A program made the position numbers and the translations under genes. Under the pieces are notes generated by a model. That model saw only the letters and a program-made list of their open reading frames with translations, made no database searches and was not told the origin of the DNA. DNA of 64,000 nucleotides from Marinomonas transparens (GTDB lineage: Bacteria > Pseudomonadota > Gammaproteobacteria > Pseudomonadales > Marinomonadaceae): the NCBI RefSeq assembly GCF_016463975.1, contig NZ_JAEMNX010000021.1:1-64000 (forward strand). The letters run 5' to 3'. Positions 1-8,788 of this stretch are shown piece after piece (positions within the stretch are counted from its first letter, which is position 1; every line of letters starts with the position of its first letter).

Positions 1-33
1 ATGACTAAAAAGGCTTGATTAGAAAGATGGTAT

Positions 34-58
34 CTCCCCTTCAAAGACACAAGGGGAG
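34..58. repeat. REP-like palindrome, copy 1
   Basis: CTCCCCTT (34-41) is followed by its inverted copy AAGGGGAG (51-58). The same C-rich/G-rich palindrome recurs at 428-472 and 10636-10660, always between genes. It looks like a short dispersed extragenic palindrome; this copy is the least conserved of the three. Confidence 0.4.
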
Positions 59-147
59 GGAAAAAAGCCCAGATTTTCAGGGCCAAAGCTCTGAGGTCTT
101 ACCGACTTTCGACCCAGACAAACGGCGTTCGACGCACTTTTCAATAC

Positions 148-398
148 AAGAAAGTGATTGCGCGACCTTATGGTGTTTCCGAGCCTCTATAACAACTGAC
201 TTCCCGCAACAAAGAAATCACATCAACACCTTACGTAAAACATCGTTGTGCTAAAAATCATGTTAAACAAAGCCAATGACACGTTTTGGGCTGAAAGTCC
301 GACAAAAGATTTTTTGGTTACTTTTTTATCGATTGAAAAAAGTTACCCGCTCAGCAGAGCGGAATAAAAGCTGACGAATACAAAGCGTTAGAATGGAA
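148..398. repeat. Dispersed intergenic repeat, copy A (about 250 bp)
   Basis: This stretch matches 22999-23250 in the same orientation. Shared blocks include GATTGCGCGAC, GGGCTGAAA.TCCGACAA, TTTTGGTTA, GCTCA.CAGAG.GGAATAAA and GAATACAAAGCGTT.GAATGGAA. Identity is high within blocks, with small indels between them. Both copies sit just beyond the 3' end of a minus-strand gene (nadE here, a GNAT gene there). No transposase or terminal inverted repeat was seen. The rest of 1-577 holds two REP-like palindromes and no supportable gene; a shorter echo of the block CAGCAGGGCGGAATAAAA lies near 488-506. Confidence 0.6.
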
Positions 399-411
399 AC
401 TAGAGAAGAGA

Positions 412-475
412 ATAACCCCATCCTCCGCCTTCCCCTTACTCTTTAATTCAGGTAACAAAGACAAGGGGAAGGGAC
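412..475. repeat. REP-like palindrome, copy 2
   Basis: TAACCCCATCCT is followed by CCTTCCCCTT (428-437) and its perfect inverted copy AAGGGGAAGG (463-472), with a 25-bp centre. On the opposite strand 10635-10676 carries the same leader and the same arms with a 5-bp centre, so this is a mobile or amplified unit and not a terminator made on the spot. Confidence 0.55.
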
Positions 476-577
476 AAAGCCCACGCCCAGCAGGGCGGAA
501 TAAAATTCATGTCTCAAAGCATTTAAATGGAACACAAAAAAACAAAACAAAGTTTTGAAAGCTTTTACAAAAGCGCC

Positions 578-2215
578 CTATTCCCCGATGTGCCAGCCAT
601 TCGTAAGCGGATAACGACGATCTCGTCCAAAGCCTCGTGCCGTAACACGCACGCCAGTCGGCGCTTGGCGACGTTTGTATTCGTTAACATCGACTAAACG
701 AAGTACTCGATAAACCGTGTCGCGGTCAAATTGGTGGGTGGCGAGTATGGCTTCGGCACTCAGGTCTTGTTCGATATACATGTGCAGGATCTGATCAAGA
801 ATGTCGTAGCTCGGTAAGGAGTCTTCGTCTTTTTGATCGGGTGCCAGTTCGGCGGAAGGTGGACGAGTAATAACACGTTCAGGGATAACGTAACCTAGAG
901 TGTTGCGGTATCGGCACAGTTTGAAAACGAGGGTTTTAAAGACGTCTTTCAATACTGAATAGCCCCCCACCATGTCGCCGTAGAGGGTTGCGTAACCCAC
1001 GGCCATTTCGCTCTTGTTACCGGTCGTCAGCACCATCAGGCCTTTTTTGTTAGAAATCGCCATTAGGGCAACGCCACGGGTACGGGCTTGTAAGTTTTCT
1101 TCTGTGGTGTCTTTGGCGTAGCCTTCAAATTCTGGGGCGAGTACGTCGGTAAAAGCACCGACCATAGATTCTATCGGTAATACGCTGTATTTCACGCCGA
1201 GCAAGTTCGCTTCTTCTTCCGCATCGTGCAGGCTAATGGAAGAGGTGTAGGTGTAGGGCATCATCACCGCTTGCACGCGGTCTGCGCCAATGGCATCGAC
1301 CGCCACAGCAAGAGACAAAGCGGAATCTATGCCGCCACTCAGGCCCAGTACTATGCCTTTAAAACGGTTCTTTTCGATGTAGTCGCGCAGGCCAAGTACC
1401 ATGGCTTGGTAAACGCTGGCTTCCACACCCAACGCCGGAGCAATGGCACCAGCAACCGGTTCTACTTTGTTCGCTTGGCTTTCATCTACGATCATGTCGA
1501 CGCAATATAGGTCGGCTTCAAACCAAGGGGCTTGGCTGACTTTTTCGCCTTTGGCGTTAACGACGAAAGAGCCACCTTCATATACCAACTCGTCTTGAGC
1601 GCCCATGTAATTTACATAGACAATGGGTAAGCTGACTTCAGTAGCGCGTTTATGCAATAAGGCTTCACGCTCGCCCATTTTTTCGATGTGGTAAGGGGAA
1701 GCATTGAGGTTCAAGATTAATTCCGCCCCGGCGGCTTTCGCTTGCTCGCTGGGTTCTGAGTGCCAAATATCTTCACAAATACTTAAACCCACTTTGGTAC
1801 CTTTGATATCGACAATGCAGGCGTCTCGACCTTCGCTAAAATAACGTTTGTCATCAAATACCAAAAAGTTCGGCAGTTTCTGTTTAGCGTATTCGCCTAA
1901 TATCTTGCCTTGATAAATTACCCCCGCACAGTTGAACAATTCACCATCAATGCGGCGCGGGTAACCTAGCACCACGTGAATGTCTTTTATTTCGGCAAGA
2001 ATACGTGCCAACGCGGATTCAATGCGCTGGTCTAAACTAGGGCGTAATAACAGATCTTCTGGAGGATAACCTGTGAGGGTCAATTCAGGAAAAACAATCA
2101 CATCTGCGCGTTCTTCATCACGGGCTTTATGGGCCGCATCGATCACAGCTTGGGTGTTTTTTGTTATGTCGCCAACTAGCATATCTAGTTGCGCCATTGC
2201 TAATCTCAATGTCAT
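578..2215 (-). CDS. nadE: Glutamine-dependent NAD+ synthase
   Basis: Converts deamido-NAD+ to NAD+ with ATP and glutamine, the last step of NAD biosynthesis in the cytosol. At 545 residues it has the length of the two-domain glutamine-using form. The N-terminal C-N hydrolase (glutaminase) domain shows the triad as E44 in FPELTLTGYP, K113 in KQKLPN and C147 in SICEDIW. The C-terminal synthetase domain has the ATP P-loop SGGIDS at 293-298. The gene stands alone, divergent from the small gene at 2288, with dispersed repeats beyond its stop. Start is the ATG giving MTLRLAMAQLD, the usual start of the amidase fold. Confidence 0.96.
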   Translation of the reverse strand: MTLRLAMAQLDMLVGDITKNTQAVIDAAHKARDEERADVIVFPELTLTGYPPEDLLLRPSLDQRIESALARILAEIKDIHVVLGYPRRIDGELFNCAGVIYQGKILGEYAKQKLPNFLVFDDKRYFSEGRDACIVDIKGTKVGLSICEDIWHSEPSEQAKAAGAELILNLNASPYHIEKMGEREALLHKRATEVSLPIVYVNYMGAQDELVYEGGSFVVNAKGEKVSQAPWFEADLYCVDMIVDESQANKVEPVAGAIAPALGVEASVYQAMVLGLRDYIEKNRFKGIVLGLSGGIDSALSLAVAVDAIGADRVQAVMMPYTYTSSISLHDAEEEANLLGVKYSVLPIESMVGAFTDVLAPEFEGYAKDTTEENLQARTRGVALMAISNKKGLMVLTTGNKSEMAVGYATLYGDMVGGYSVLKDVFKTLVFKLCRYRNTLGYVIPERVITRPPSAELAPDQKDEDSLPSYDILDQILHMYIEQDLSAEAILATHQFDRDTVYRVLRLVDVNEYKRRQAPTGVRVTARGFGRDRRYPLTNGWHIGE

Positions 2216-2287
2216 ACAGTTGCTATCTCGTTAACTCTGTTAGAATATGCCGTTATTGTCTGGAATTACCCTACATAGGTAAAGTAT

Positions 2288-2548
2288 ATGATCGTCCGTT
2301 TGATCGTTTTTATTGCTATTTTCTTTATTGGCTGGTGGTTATACCGCCAATTTCTCGCTTTCAAGAAGGCAAAAAAGCCTATTGAAGATAAAAAAGCAGA
2401 TTCCTCTGCGAAAAGTGATGCCCAAGAAACCATGGTGCGTTGTGAAGAATGCCAAACGCTGACCCCTCGCTCACACGCTATTCACGACCAAGATGCTCGC
2501 CCTTTTTGCAGTGCTGAGCATTTAAAAGCCTTTAATCAGAAAAACTAA
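2288..2548 (+). CDS. PP0621-family small membrane protein
   Basis: An 86-residue protein with one N-terminal membrane helix (about residues 2-17), a charged linker, and a C-terminal zinc-ribbon-like segment, CEECQTLTPRSHAI followed by PFCSAEH. This combination is that of the PP0621 family of small conserved proteins of unknown function in pseudomonads and relatives. It starts at ATG 2288 behind a TAGGTAAAG-like ribosome site. Its last 17 bp overlap the end of the convergent pilin-like gene. Confidence 0.75.
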   Translation: MIVRLIVFIAIFFIGWWLYRQFLAFKKAKKPIEDKKADSSAKSDAQETMVRCEECQTLTPRSHAIHDQDARPFCSAEHLKAFNQKN

Positions 2549-2987
2549 CCCAACCATTACTCAGCAGCGTACTGTCTCGCCACCACCAGCATTGATACTG
2601 ATGCTGGTTGTCGGTAGCACAAAGCCGATATGACACTTCGCTTTGACGATTAGGGTCATAATTTTCAGCGCCTTCGCCATTGAGCGTATATCGATGCCAT
2701 TGATAACGCATCACTTGTGAACCGCGCTGCCACGCTTTTTCTTGGTGACCTTGCTGTGCTGCTAATGGACAAAAGCCCATACATTCGCTGTCTATTGCTG
2801 TCGTAAAATTAGGCGATTCAACAAACGCCAGTTCAAAGTCCCGCTGAAACTGGTTTTCCTCTTCAATATTCTTTAATTGTCCCAGCCACTTATAAGAGAC
2901 AAGTTGGCTTTTCTGATACGTCATCGACAACGCTGAAACACCCAATAATAGGGCTATGATAGGCAAGGAGATCCAACCTCGATTCAT
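2532..2987 (-). CDS. Minor pilin-like protein lacking Glu5 (PilX/GspK position)
   Basis: The last gene of a four-gene prepilin operon. The 151-residue product begins with a very short leader and a possible type IV prepilin peptidase site, MNRG/WISLPII, followed by a hydrophobic helix. Position 5 of the mature form is proline, not the Glu found in most pilins. Several cysteines (a CMGFC pair and two more near the C-terminus) suggest disulfides in the exported domain. The start ATG overlaps the stop of the upstream gene (ATGA, 2984-2987), so translation is probably coupled. I infer a PilX- or GspK-like tip or initiator role from position in the operon; sequence alone does not prove it. Confidence 0.6.
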   Translation of the reverse strand: MNRGWISLPIIALLLGVSALSMTYQKSQLVSYKWLGQLKNIEEENQFQRDFELAFVESPNFTTAIDSECMGFCPLAAQQGHQEKAWQRGSQVMRYQWHRYTLNGEGAENYDPNRQSEVSYRLCATDNQHQYQCWWWRDSTLLSNGWVSFSD

Positions 2988-3895
2988 AACGACTTGCCCT
3001 TAAGCACAATAATGTGGTTACCGACGCCTTGACAAGGCGCTTGGTAGTGCCATGTGTCACCACGCATCGAGCGATATTCTCGGTTTCGTTGAGGCGCCTG
3101 TTTAGCATTTGGATTAATGGCGCAATCGCTCAATTCATAAAGGTATTCCACCCATAAACCACGTAAGGTTTGCAGACTAAAATCCCCATAACGGCTATCA
3201 ATTGCATCCACCAAGCCGTCCTTGTCGTTATCCAATAAAGGGAAGATAGATAAACGCTCTAAACCAGCCCATAGCTCCAACGAATTGCCACTGCCTTCCG
3301 GTGTGCGCCACAGGGCATTTTGACCATTCTTTCCTTCTCCAAGGTACCAATAAAAAGCGTCTTCACTGGCTAAAATACCACTTTGACCCAGCGCGGCTTC
3401 GTCCATCAGTTCAATTTTTGTTCTGCTAGACGAAACACTAAGGACCTGTCCTTGATAACGTGCATCACAACTAGAAAAGCTCACCCTATTACCCGCTTTC
3501 CAATGACAGCTCAATCCAGTTTCTAATGGGTTCGTCGTAATAGTTACACTGGTTCGGCAAAGGCCATAATCACTGCCTTTCAGCCAATCCGACTGAGCAG
3601 AGAGTGGTCGTTTAGAAAGGCGGCTAGGAACCGAATGACCCGATTGGATCGTCAAAAAGAGGGTTTCATCATCACAACAGTTGGCAGGCACAAGACGCGA
3701 CCACTGGGAACGAAAATGTTCTTCAATGGCATTTTTTACCTTGTGCTGTTCTAAATAGGTTTGTGCTAACTGATAACGCTCATGCAAACGTGCTGTCGCC
3801 GTTACCACAAAGGGCAAGATCAAAGACAACAGCAGAATGGCCACCAACAATTCTAATAACAGGCTGCCACGTAAAAGTGGTAATGAGTATGTCAT
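2984..3895 (-). CDS. PilW-like prepilin-type N-terminal methylation protein
   Basis: The third gene of the prepilin operon. Residues 1-23 are a short leader ending in Gly10, the cleavage motif G/SLLLE with Glu at mature position 5, and a hydrophobic helix. The large C-terminal domain has a CC pair and scattered cysteines, as in PilW-type minor pilins. I start it at ATG 3895, not the TTG at 3913: AGGTAA precedes it at a workable distance and the leader then has a normal length of ten residues. Its likely role is with the other minor pilins in priming a type IV pilus or pseudopilus. Confidence 0.7.
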   Translation of the reverse strand: MTYSLPLLRGSLLLELLVAILLLSLILPFVVTATARLHERYQLAQTYLEQHKVKNAIEEHFRSQWSRLVPANCCDDETLFLTIQSGHSVPSRLSKRPLSAQSDWLKGSDYGLCRTSVTITTNPLETGLSCHWKAGNRVSFSSCDARYQGQVLSVSSSRTKIELMDEAALGQSGILASEDAFYWYLGEGKNGQNALWRTPEGSGNSLELWAGLERLSIFPLLDNDKDGLVDAIDSRYGDFSLQTLRGLWVEYLYELSDCAINPNAKQAPQRNREYRSMRGDTWHYQAPCQGVGNHIIVLKGKSL

Positions 3896-3902
3896 CAGCG
3901 GC

Positions 3903-4253
3903 TTACCTATCAATCAGGTTCGTACCAGCACCTTGTGCCGCATTAAACCATTTAATCAGGTCATCACCCGTACATAACTGGCAACTTGGGTAATCCGCTT
4001 TATTGGTTGTATTATCGCCATTCAACCCGTTATCGGACCCAGTTAAGCTTTTCATTTGTGCTTGTTTATATTGGCTTTCTCGGTATTGGCGCTGCTGCTC
4101 AGCCACTTGTATGGATTGCCATTGGTTTGCGCTCTGCCGTTGCGCCAAATGCAAAACCACCGCCAAAAGAGCCAAACAGAGAACCATTTCCACCATGATC
4201 CAACCCGTTTGCGACTTTTGCGTTAGGAGAGAGAATGAAGCATGCGAGGTCAT
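3903..4253 (-). CDS. PilV/GspI-like short prepilin
   Basis: The second gene of the prepilin operon, about 116 residues. The prepilin motif is QTG/WIMVE with Glu at mature position 5, then a helix rich in Leu and Val. Start is ATG 4253, whose codon overlaps the stop of the upstream gene (ATGA at 4250-4253); upstream in-frame starts would run inside that gene and spoil the leader. The C-terminal part is short and polar, with one CQLC motif. Assignment to PilV or GspI rests on gene order and the N-terminus only. Confidence 0.65.
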   Translation of the reverse strand: MTSHASFSLLTQKSQTGWIMVEMVLCLALLAVVLHLAQRQSANQWQSIQVAEQQRQYRESQYKQAQMKSLTGSDNGLNGDNTTNKADYPSCQLCTGDDLIKWFNAAQGAGTNLIDR

Positions 4254-4762
4254 AGGCAATCCTCCCCCTCTTGGCGTCTCGTATCTGCAATATAAAAACG
4301 CCCACTTTGATTGAGAACTAAGCTTCCTTGCCATCGACCTAAACAGAACAGAAAAGTACCATTTTGATAGCCAGACAAACCGTTAGGTTGATATTCGATT
4401 TGCTTTTTATTGGCAGGAAAACCACGCCAGCTGACTTGCAGAGGGGCTTCAAAGGTAATTTGACGATATTCTTTTTCTTCGCCCAAATCGCGGCTCGCTT
4501 GGTAAAGACGAAGGCCAGAAGACCAATTACCAGAACAGTTATCACCACCACAAACAAAGCTCTCTTCACCACTGGCAACCGCCAGTTGTCGTGCTTGTAG
4601 CAAAGCTTCAGACAGGGCTTTGATATCCGCTGTGAGGGATTTTTTATCTTTACTATCTTGGCTCACAGTCAGTAATTGGGACGAGCCAACATAGGCAAGA
4701 ATGCTCAGGATGGCTAATACACAGATTAGCTCAAGCAGAGAGAAACCAGATTGATGGTCCAT
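4250..4762 (-). CDS. GspH/FimT-family pseudopilin
   Basis: The first gene of the prepilin operon, 170 residues. The N-terminus MDHQSG/FSLLELICVLAIL is a textbook type III signal with Glu at mature position 5. The rest fits the FimT/GspH beta fold, with cysteines at CGGDNC and near the C-terminus. GGAGGTG precedes the ATG at ideal spacing, so the operon promoter should lie in 4763-4831. No pilY1, pilE or assembly gene is adjacent, so these minor pilins must serve an apparatus encoded elsewhere. Confidence 0.8.
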   Translation of the reverse strand: MDHQSGFSLLELICVLAILSILAYVGSSQLLTVSQDSKDKKSLTADIKALSEALLQARQLAVASGEESFVCGGDNCSGNWSSGLRLYQASRDLGEEKEYRQITFEAPLQVSWRGFPANKKQIEYQPNGLSGYQNGTFLFCLGRWQGSLVLNQSGRFYIADTRRQEGEDCL

Positions 4763-4831
4763 GGAACACCTCCTTGTTTCGTTTTATGGAGTAGACTTCC
4801 TGTCCGCTCCTCTTTTTATGACAACACCTTC

Positions 4832-5713
4832 TTATGCTGTAAATAATCCGCTTTTATGAAACCACTTATTAATGTGGTTGGCAATTTGCCTTGGCTTTTG
4901 AAACGGCAAAGAGTGATCGCAAGCGCTCATGGTTTTATGATGCCAGTTTTCGTATTGCTGGCTGAGCAAGTCATAATGCTGCCTTAGCCCTTCGTGGCTT
5001 AATTCGCCAGACAATAAAAACACCTCGTCGGAGGCTTCGATCATAGATTGTCGTAAATCCGGTTGCTCGGCCATCACTTCCACATGATCCGTCACCGCAT
5101 CCAGCGCATAGGCAAACCCAAAAGGACGATGGGCAAGACGTGACTGGGTGGTGGCTTCTGCCACCGGATGCTTGCGTCGATTCGGTGAAACGCCGTCCAT
5201 AAAGCAAGCAACGCCCAGCTCAACATCACCGGTATCACGAATTAACTTGGAAGCATGGCGATATTTCAGTCGCACTTCCATCAGGGTAGATAGCTCTTCC
5301 CTGTCCAAAGAAGCTGGCTCTAGTAATGCCATTTTAACTTTTTCCTTGCCTTGCTGGTTACGTCGATAATTCAAGTTAAGCGCCACCAGCCCGCCTAAGG
5401 AATAAGCCACCAGATCAAAATCCAGCCAGTTAAGATGTTCCAGTAAGGCTTCTACTTCAGCGGTCAATTCATTAATAGAGACGGCAGCCTCTTCACCATG
5501 ATGATGAAACGAGTCTCCCATGCCTTTTAGATCTGGGACCAGCATCCAACGCCACTGGGTAAAATATTCCAACATAGGTGAATAGGTGATTTCTCCTGCC
5601 ACTCCGGCCCCATGGAGGAGCAAACAAGACGCATCCGTTTGAGCGTTCGGGTTTTCATAAAGACGATAGGCAAGGCGCGCACTCGGTAAAGATAGAAAAA
5701 AAACGTCTGACAC
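4832..5713 (-). CDS. Alpha/beta-fold hydrolase
   Basis: A 293-residue alpha/beta hydrolase. HGAGVAGE supplies the oxyanion-hole loop, AYSLGG the nucleophile elbow with Ser, and a DHSLPF segment near the C-terminus the likely catalytic His. No signal peptide, so it is presumably cytosolic. Substrate unknown. It starts at GTG 5713 with AGGA upstream. It is divergent from pabB and separated from the pilin operon by about 70 bp. Confidence 0.75.
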   Translation of the reverse strand: MSDVFFLSLPSARLAYRLYENPNAQTDASCLLLHGAGVAGEITYSPMLEYFTQWRWMLVPDLKGMGDSFHHHGEEAAVSINELTAEVEALLEHLNWLDFDLVAYSLGGLVALNLNYRRNQQGKEKVKMALLEPASLDREELSTLMEVRLKYRHASKLIRDTGDVELGVACFMDGVSPNRRKHPVAEATTQSRLAHRPFGFAYALDAVTDHVEVMAEQPDLRQSMIEASDEVFLLSGELSHEGLRQHYDLLSQQYENWHHKTMSACDHSLPFQKPRQIANHINKWFHKSGLFTA

Positions 5714-5802
5714 TGGTAAATATCCTGTGAGAAAGCCAATGAAGAGAATACAATAATCGGCTTTATTTCGCCGCTTTAAATGTTACTAGGTATTTATACA
5801 AC

Positions 5803-7224
5803 ATGTCAGACATCAAACTGATAGACCTTCCTTATCAGACGTCATTATTGTCTTTTTTTTCAGCGCTACGCAGTTTGCCTTACCCAGCCTTGCTGGATAG
5901 TAACCACGAGCATTTTTCCGATACTCGCTACGATATTTTAGTAGCCAACCCTGTGGCTCGTATTCACCCAAAGCAAAATAACACGCTCATTCATTGGCGT
6001 AATGCACCGCTTTACCAACTGCCTGAATCCGCCACAAACGGCGATAACCCTATGGCCTTACTCAATGAATTAATGAGTTTGATTACACAGGAAGAATGGG
6101 CGAAAAACGCACCGAAGGACTTGCCTTTTACAGGTGGTTTATTGGGGTATTACGGCTATGAAGGTGGCCATTTTGTCGAAGAGCTCCCCGATACGGTGGA
6201 ACACGATATACGCTTGGATACGTTAAATGTCGGGCTTTATGCTTGGGCTGTTATCAGTTGCCATCAAGATAAAACGACCCAATTGGTGATCACCCCTTGG
6301 TGCACACCAGCGGAAGAAGACGACATCATTAAACGTCTATCTCATCCCCCCTCGAATGCACACAAAGCAACCAACGGTTTCACTCTACTCAGCACGTTTT
6401 CTTCTAATATGAGCGCCAATGAATACGCTGCTAAATTTACTCAAGTACAAGACTATATTCAGTCTGGGGACTGTTATCAGGTTAATCTCGCCCAGCGCTT
6501 TTCCAGTCAATATCAAGGGGATACCTTTGTTGCGTATCAAGCTTTACGAAAAGTGTGCCCGACGCCGTTTTCTGCTTACCTAGAGCTAACAGATGATCAA
6601 AGCCTGCTTAGCCATTCACCAGAACGCTTTCTATTGTGTGATCAGGGGCGTGTGGAATCCAAACCCATCAAAGGCACCATTGGTCGGGGCAACACCCCAG
6701 CAGAAGACAAAGCCAATGCAGACTGGCTACTCGCTTCCCCCAAGGATCGTGCAGAAAACCTAATGATTGTTGATTTGCTGCGTAATGACTTAGGCAAAAC
6801 CTGTCTGACCGGCAGTATTAATGTCCCTTCTTTATTTGCCTTGGAAAGCTATGCTAATGTCCATCATCTGGTTTCGACGGTGGAAGGTCGGATTGATCAA
6901 GCAGATCAAGCCATTCGTGTTTTTCACTCCAGCTTTCCCGGTGGCTCGATTACTGGTGCCCCTAAAATACGCGCTATGCAGATTATTGATGAATTAGAAC
7001 CCCATGAACGGTCAGCGTATTGCGGTTCTATTGCGTATTTCAGTACGAATGGACAAATGGACTCCAGTATCACTATTCGTACCTTGGTAGCGGACCAAGG
7101 TAATCTACATTGTTGGGCTGGCGGTGGTTTGGTTGCTGACTCAAAATGTGAGGAAGAATACCAAGAAACCTTTACCAAAGTGGGTAAACTGACCCATACT
7201 CTAGAACAGGACTTTATGAAGTAG
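5803..7224 (+). CDS. pabB: Aminodeoxychorismate synthase component I
   Basis: Makes 4-amino-4-deoxychorismate from chorismate and ammonia delivered by PabA, for folate synthesis. The 473-residue protein has the anthranilate synthase component I fold: an N-terminal domain with GGLLGYYGYE, then the chorismate-binding domain with KPIKGTIGRG (287-296) and FPGGSITGAPK (from about 379). The PIKGT motif is the PabB form with the Lys thought to form a covalent intermediate; TrpE has a different residue there. Its stop is 8 bp ahead of the Nudix gene, suggesting one transcript. Confidence 0.93.
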   Translation: MSDIKLIDLPYQTSLLSFFSALRSLPYPALLDSNHEHFSDTRYDILVANPVARIHPKQNNTLIHWRNAPLYQLPESATNGDNPMALLNELMSLITQEEWAKNAPKDLPFTGGLLGYYGYEGGHFVEELPDTVEHDIRLDTLNVGLYAWAVISCHQDKTTQLVITPWCTPAEEDDIIKRLSHPPSNAHKATNGFTLLSTFSSNMSANEYAAKFTQVQDYIQSGDCYQVNLAQRFSSQYQGDTFVAYQALRKVCPTPFSAYLELTDDQSLLSHSPERFLLCDQGRVESKPIKGTIGRGNTPAEDKANADWLLASPKDRAENLMIVDLLRNDLGKTCLTGSINVPSLFALESYANVHHLVSTVEGRIDQADQAIRVFHSSFPGGSITGAPKIRAMQIIDELEPHERSAYCGSIAYFSTNGQMDSSITIRTLVADQGNLHCWAGGGLVADSKCEEEYQETFTKVGKLTHTLEQDFMK

Positions 7225-7232
7225 ACCTTACC

Positions 7233-7883
7233 ATGCCGGATATAGCGCAATTTTTAAACGCCCCTCCTATTAACATCAGCTTAGATGAGATTCGCGCAGC
7301 CCTAGACAAAACACCCTACGACAAACCCATTCATAATCCTGACGAAGAAATGTTCCCCAGTGGTTATGATCTGGAATACCGCTCCGCCGCCGTACTTATC
7401 CCTATTTGGCATGAACCAAAGGACGGTGAGCTGTATGTACTCCTGACGCAACGGGCCTTGCACATGCGTAATCACCCAGGGCAAATCGCTTTTCCCGGCG
7501 GTAAGCACGACCCAGACGACGCTAGTATTCAATACACAGCCTTGCGTGAAACCCTCGAAGAAGTCGGCCTCGCTCCAGATTGCTTTGATCTATTAGGGGA
7601 ACTGGGTGAATATTGCACGATTTCAGGGTTTTGCATTAAACCCATCATTGCTGAAATGACCCGTAGGAGCGAGCTTAGTCTATGTGAGGAAGAAGTAAAA
7701 TCGGTACATTGGGTGCCCCTTAAACATCTACTTGACCCACGCAACTATCGCTTTAAAGAGACAAAATTAAACAAAGCCACCCGTGGCTATTTTGAGGTGG
7801 AGTACCAAGACATTCGTATTTGGGGCGTGACGGCAGGTATTTTGTTTGGCCTTTACCAAACCCTCGCCAAACATATCCGCTAG
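7233..7883 (+). CDS. CoA pyrophosphatase-type Nudix hydrolase (NudL-like)
   Basis: A 216-residue Nudix protein of the UPF0035 group, whose members cleave coenzyme A and derivatives to phosphopantetheine and 3',5'-ADP. The group signature LLTQRALHMRNHPGQIAFPG is followed by the Nudix box with RETLEEVGL (about 90-113). The usual first Glu of the box is Asp here, as in NudL. Just downstream of pabB and probably cotranscribed. Confidence 0.85.
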   Translation: MPDIAQFLNAPPINISLDEIRAALDKTPYDKPIHNPDEEMFPSGYDLEYRSAAVLIPIWHEPKDGELYVLLTQRALHMRNHPGQIAFPGGKHDPDDASIQYTALRETLEEVGLAPDCFDLLGELGEYCTISGFCIKPIIAEMTRRSELSLCEEEVKSVHWVPLKHLLDPRNYRFKETKLNKATRGYFEVEYQDIRIWGVTAGILFGLYQTLAKHIR

Positions 7884-8000
7884 GTCCTTTCATAAAACCC
7901 AAGCTCTTGGCTATAAGGTTAGCGTTGTTTCGTATTTTCCTTCATTCTCACAACTTGCTATGGTACAGCCAACGTAACTTAGAACAGGCTGAATAACCTT

Positions 8001-8735
8001 ATGTCTGCATTTGATCTAACGTCTTTTATTGCCAACAATAAACCAGACGAAGCCCAAAAAATCATCCATAACGCCATGAAAGCATTCGATAATATCGCTA
8101 TTTCTTTTAGTGGTGCGGAAGACGTTATCCTCATTGATATGGCTGTAAAAGCCAAGAAAGACGTGCACGTCTTCTCCCTAGATACTGGTCGTTTACACCC
8201 AGAGACTTATCGTTTCATGGAGCAAGTGCGTAAGCACTATAAAATAGACATTGATATTTTATCGCCACACCGTGAAACACTGGAAAACTTCACCAAAGAA
8301 AAAGGCTTATTCAGTTTTTTCGAGGACGGCCATAAAGAATGCTGCGGCGTTCGTAAAGTACAACCCCTTAAGCGCAAACTCGCCACGCTCGATGCCTGGA
8401 TTACGGGACAGCGTAAGGACCAAAGCCCCGGCACTCGTAATGTGCTTGAGTTTGCAGAAAAAGACAGTGCCTTTAGCACAGATGAGAAAGACCTTTTCAA
8501 GTTCAACCCACTGGCAAACTGGTCTTCTGAAGACGTGTGGAACTACATTAAAATGTTTGATGTGCCCTACAACGAACTGCACGCAAAAGGCTTTACCAGT
8601 ATTGGTTGTGAACCTTGCACCCGTGCAGTCTTACCGAATCAACATGAGCGTGAAGGTCGTTGGTGGTGGGAAGAGTCTGAACATAAGGAATGTGGGCTAC
8701 ACATTGGCAACCTGATCCCCACTACCCAGCAGTAG
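8001..8735 (+). CDS. cysH: Adenylyl-/phosphoadenylyl-sulfate reductase, [4Fe-4S] type
   Basis: Reduces activated sulfate to sulfite in assimilatory sulfur metabolism. The 244-residue protein carries the catalytic ECGLH motif (C231) plus the cluster cysteines C114/C115 (CCGVRK) and C203/C206 (CEPC). That set marks the iron-sulfur form, which usually uses APS, as opposed to the cluster-free enterobacterial PAPS enzyme. The [11 protein letters not shown] motif binds the nucleotide. Monocistronic, closed by the hairpin at 8757-8788. Substrate preference is inferred from the cysteine pattern. Confidence 0.9.
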   Translation: MSAFDLTSFIANNKPDEAQKIIHNAMKAFDNIAISFSGAEDVILIDMAVKAKKDVHVFSLDTGRLHPETYRFMEQVRKHYKIDIDILSPHRETLENFTKEKGLFSFFEDGHKECCGVRKVQPLKRKLATLDAWITGQRKDQSPGTRNVLEFAEKDSAFSTDEKDLFKFNPLANWSSEDVWNYIKMFDVPYNELHAKGFTSIGCEPCTRAVLPNQHEREGRWWWEESEHKECGLHIGNLIPTTQQ

Positions 8736-8756
8736 AGGCAAACCAAATAACCACTC

Positions 8757-8788
8757 AAAAACGGCTGATACTGTTATCAGTCGTTTTT
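8757..8788. terminator. Bidirectional rho-independent terminator between cysH and the LysR-like gene
   Basis: AAAACGGCTGATA (8757-8769) pairs with TATCAGTCGTTTT, with one G-U wobble, and is followed by a T run on the plus strand and preceded by an A run. It can serve cysH on plus and the minus-strand gene ending at 8787, whose stop lies inside the T tract. Confidence 0.8.

Noticed and set aside
15..254. 79-codon plus-strand frame at the left edge
   Set aside because: It runs through the repeat-rich strip, has no ribosome site and a composition unlike protein; no neighbour supports it.
8251..8715. 154-codon frame within cysH on the same strand
   Set aside because: Out of frame with a gene that has every catalytic motif.
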